Assembly: GCA_012511425.1 (NCBI GenBank)
Contig: JAAZGC010000154.1
Location: 1-26,066, forward strand
DNA length: 26,066 bases
Reading direction: 5' to 3'
Source of the DNA: Clostridiales bacterium
Lineage (GTDB): Bacteria > Bacillota > Clostridia > Oscillospirales > CAG-272
The notes beneath the pieces are model-generated. The model saw nothing but the letters and a program-made list of their open reading frames with translations. It ran no database searches and was not told the origin of the DNA. Positions 24,114 to 26,066 of the stretch are shown piece by piece. The translations under genes and the position numbers were made by a program. Positions within the stretch are counted from its first letter, which is position 1; each line of letters begins with the position of its first letter.

Positions 24114-25220
24114 TTACAGTACAAATTTGACAAGCAGCGAGAGGACGGCGAAGATGCCCAGACCCCAGGCCATAGCAAGACCGAACAGATAAGCGAAATA
24201 CTTGCCGCGGTCAACCGGCAGGTCGTCGCCGACGAATTTTCCGGTCTGCCCGTTCATTGCGAAGGTGTATCGCTTGCCGTTATAGTTTGTGTTGAGCAGC
24301 CAGACCGGGTACAGCGCATAGTGATAGGTGCCGTTGTCAAACTGAACATGAGAGCTTTCGACAACAACCCCGCCGAAATCCTTTGTAGTGGCTCTGAAGG
24401 CGTCTTCGGTGCTCTTTTTGATTCTGTCGTTTGCGCGGTCGATGCTTTCGTCGGCTGTAACGTCGTATTTGTCGGCGAAGAAGCCGGAGAGATAGGCGGT
24501 GTTGAAATCAACGGCTTCGTTGAAATTGTACGGCTCCAGCGACTCCATCAGGTCGTCTGCCATCTTTTTCGAGCCGTCAACCGGAACGCAGTCAAAGGAA
24601 ACGGTTCCGGTGCGCATAAGGGCGAAATACTCGGTGGAAGTCCAGTCTTCGCCGTTTGAATACCAGCTTTTGGTCTTCGTTCCCTTGAATTTCATGTCGG
24701 CGTATACGTCGGCGTTGAAGAGCCAGAAGGGAACATAGATACCCTTTATCTCGTCGATGTGATTCGCGTTTTTGAAGATCTTCGGAAGCAGCGTTTTGCC
24801 CTGATAAAATTTCAGCAGGTTTGCCTTTGCGGCGTTCTTGTCCAGCTTGAACGGGATGACATAATCGGGGCGGAGAGCGCCGGTGAAATTTGTCATCATT
24901 ATCGCGTGGTTGCCGCAGTAGGGGCAGGAAGAGGCTCCGGTGTTGGCGTCGCCGATTATTTCGCCTGCGCAGGAATTGCAGATGTAGACCCGCATCCCTT
25001 CAGTTTCGCCTTCCCGCCACTCGTTGCCCTGCGAACCGCTCCAGCTCATCTGATCCGGCAGCTCGTTTGCAAGCTGAGCGTCGTGGTTTCTGACATTTTC
25101 GATGTCAAACTCGGTGTCGCAGTAGGGGCATTTCAACTTCTGCAGGGTGCTGTCAAACTCCACAGCGCCGCCGCAGTTCGGACATTTATGCTCGTATATG
25201 TTGGTATCCGGACGATCCAA
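24114..25220 (-). CDS. Double zinc-ribbon protein with C-terminal membrane helix (YdjG-like)
   Basis: The product is 368 aa. The start is TTG at 25220, with GGAG about 9 nt upstream. Two zinc ribbons are visible: CPNC...CPYC at residues 13-34 and CNSC...CPYC at 81-102. The middle part contains YVIPFKLDKNAAKANLL, GIYVPFWLFNADVY and YALYPVWLLNTNYNGKRYTFAMNGQTGKFVGD. One transmembrane helix lies at about 341-366. Proteins of this pattern are often mislabelled as PriA-type helicases, but there is no Walker motif here. The Bacillus subtilis YdjG protein of the PspA-YdjGHI membrane-stress complex has a comparable design, and a TPM protein (YdjH) is its neighbour there, as here. That functional link is inference from design and gene order. 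Confidence 0.75.
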   Translation of the reverse strand: MDRPDTNIYEHKCPNCGGAVEFDSTLQKLKCPYCDTEFDIENVRNHDAQLANELPDQMSWSGSQGNEWREGETEGMRVYICNSCAGEIIGDANTGASSCPYCGNHAIMMTNFTGALRPDYVIPFKLDKNAAKANLLKFYQGKTLLPKIFKNANHIDEIKGIYVPFWLFNADVYADMKFKGTKTKSWYSNGEDWTSTEYFALMRTGTVSFDCVPVDGSKKMADDLMESLEPYNFNEAVDFNTAYLSGFFADKYDVTADESIDRANDRIKKSTEDAFRATTKDFGGVVVESSHVQFDNGTYHYALYPVWLLNTNYNGKRYTFAMNGQTGKFVGDDLPVDRGKYFAYLFGLAMAWGLGIFAVLSLLVKFVL

Positions 25221-25254
25221 TTAAGTCAGCTCCTTTACAATGATATTTGTGGTG

Positions 25255-26066
25255 TCAGCCGTCGATTGCGACATATACCGTATAATCGGAATAGTCGCCG
25301 GGATAGCGGTATTCTCTCTGACAGGCCGCGTCGAGATAGACATCCCCGGGATTTTCGACGGCTTCGATCGGAAGATACTCCCAGTTATACGGCACCGCAA
25401 TCCGGTATTCGTATTTATTCGCGGGATCGGCATCGGCGGTTTTGTAGATAACGGTAACGGTTCTGAGCGTCTGGTTCCATCCGCCCATATATGCGGCGTC
25501 ATCTATCCTTGCGCCGTATTCGTATGAGGTGCGCTCGAAGTCAAACGTCAAATTATAAACCCCGGTCGCTTCACCCGATTCGCTGTAATCCTGATAGCCG
25601 AAGATCAGGCAGCGATCGGTCTTCATGCAGAGAAGGGTAGACGGGTCGATCGTATATCTGAAGCAGCCGAGTCCCTTTTCGCCGAGCTCAAAAGAGGTGT
25701 AAATCAATTCTTCGCCGCTTTTGCTTTCGATGCAGAGGCTGTCTTCGGGGAACATCTCTTTTGAACCCAGATCGGCGCTGTAATCAGTTCCGCCTCTCGG
25801 GTCTGAATAAGCGAGGATCCGGTTGGAGGTCGATGCGTCTTTTTTGTAAACGAAGTCCCTGAAAATGCCGCTGACAGCCTTTGATCCGTCGCCGTGTTTT
25901 GTGACAGCCAGCATGCATGGCGATTCGCCTCGCAGATAATACTGGGTCGTGGTGATCCCGTCGGGAGATTCGCCGGTTGTACGGATAGAATTTCTCCGCC
26001 CGAGAAGAGCCTTTAGGTTGTTTGCCCGGTTCAGCTCATCCGCTCCGATATCGGTATCCGGCAGGG
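25255..26066 (-). CDS. Hypothetical protein, C-terminal part (N-terminus beyond window)
   Basis: The frame is open from the stop at 25255 to the window edge, about 270 residues. An ATG at 25914 is internal; upstream codons (LPDTDIGADELNRANNL, then YYLRGESPC) read as real protein and no SD precedes that ATG. It is rich in Tyr, Asp and Gly, with many short strand-like segments (ILAYSDPRGG, RCLIFGYQDYS, YRIAVPYNWEYLPIE). This suggests an extracellular beta-rich protein, perhaps a lipoprotein. I do not recognise a family. It is 34 bp upstream of the zinc-ribbon gene on the same strand and may be in its operon. Confidence 0.65.
   Translation of the reverse strand, partial: LPDTDIGADELNRANNLKALLGRRNSIRTTGESPDGITTTQYYLRGESPCMLAVTKHGDGSKAVSGIFRDFVYKKDASTSNRILAYSDPRGGTDYSADLGSKEMFPEDSLCIESKSGEELIYTSFELGEKGLGCFRYTIDPSTLLCMKTDRCLIFGYQDYSESGEATGVYNLTFDFERTSYEYGARIDDAAYMGGWNQTLRTVTVIYKTADADPANKYEYRIAVPYNWEYLPIEAVENPGDVYLDAACQREYRYPGDYSDYTVYVAIDG

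Overview
The window looks like a piece of chromosome from an uncultured Bacillota species, probably class Clostridia (Oscillospirales or a relative). The reasons are Gram-positive style Shine-Dalgarno (SD) sites such as AAAGGAGG, consensus sigma-A promoters with 17-bp spacers, a group II ECF transporter core, DUF951, DUF5711, a ClpE-like ATPase, frequent TTG starts, and moderately high GC in most genes. No rRNA, tRNA, CRISPR array, transposase or phage gene was recognised.

Layout. (1) 1-2186: the first codons of a leftward MATE-type transporter, divergent from two rightward genes that each have their own near-consensus promoter. One encodes a membrane-anchored protein of unknown function and the other a secreted CBM9-like surface protein with a PQTSD-type C-terminal anchor. 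(2) 2370-4341, leftward and visibly AT-richer: two adjacent ABC exporter half-transporter genes, both broken. One keeps its membrane domain but has lost most of its ATPase domain; the other keeps the ATPase domain but has lost its membrane domain. (3) 4387-7634, leftward: a YfhO-family membrane protein translationally coupled to a small DUF951 protein, read from a promoter that is divergent from ruvC. (4) 7705-18933, rightward: a long tightly packed run of ruvC, ruvA, ruvB, an RNA-methyltransferase-like gene, ecfA1, ecfA2, ecfT, truA, a DUF5711 protein, a CvpA-family protein and a ClpE-like AAA+ unfoldase. Several stops and starts overlap, so much of it is probably one operon for Holliday-junction processing, vitamin uptake energisation, tRNA pseudouridylation and protein quality control. 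(5) 19022-21880, rightward: a full-length P-type ATPase homologue that has lost the phosphorylated aspartate and every other catalytic signature. (6) 21925-26066, leftward, facing it across a bidirectional terminator: a DUF6935-like protein with a helical N-terminus, a protein with two TPM-like domains, a double zinc-ribbon membrane protein, and a protein cut by the window edge.

The most unusual items are the open, uninterrupted but catalytically dead P-type ATPase, and the complementary lesions in the ABC exporter pair. The zinc-ribbon plus TPM pair resembles the YdjG/YdjH part of the Bacillus PspA-YdjGHI envelope-stress system, but neither PspA nor an SPFH protein is visible here. Family assignments come from reading translated motifs by eye; no database search was run.
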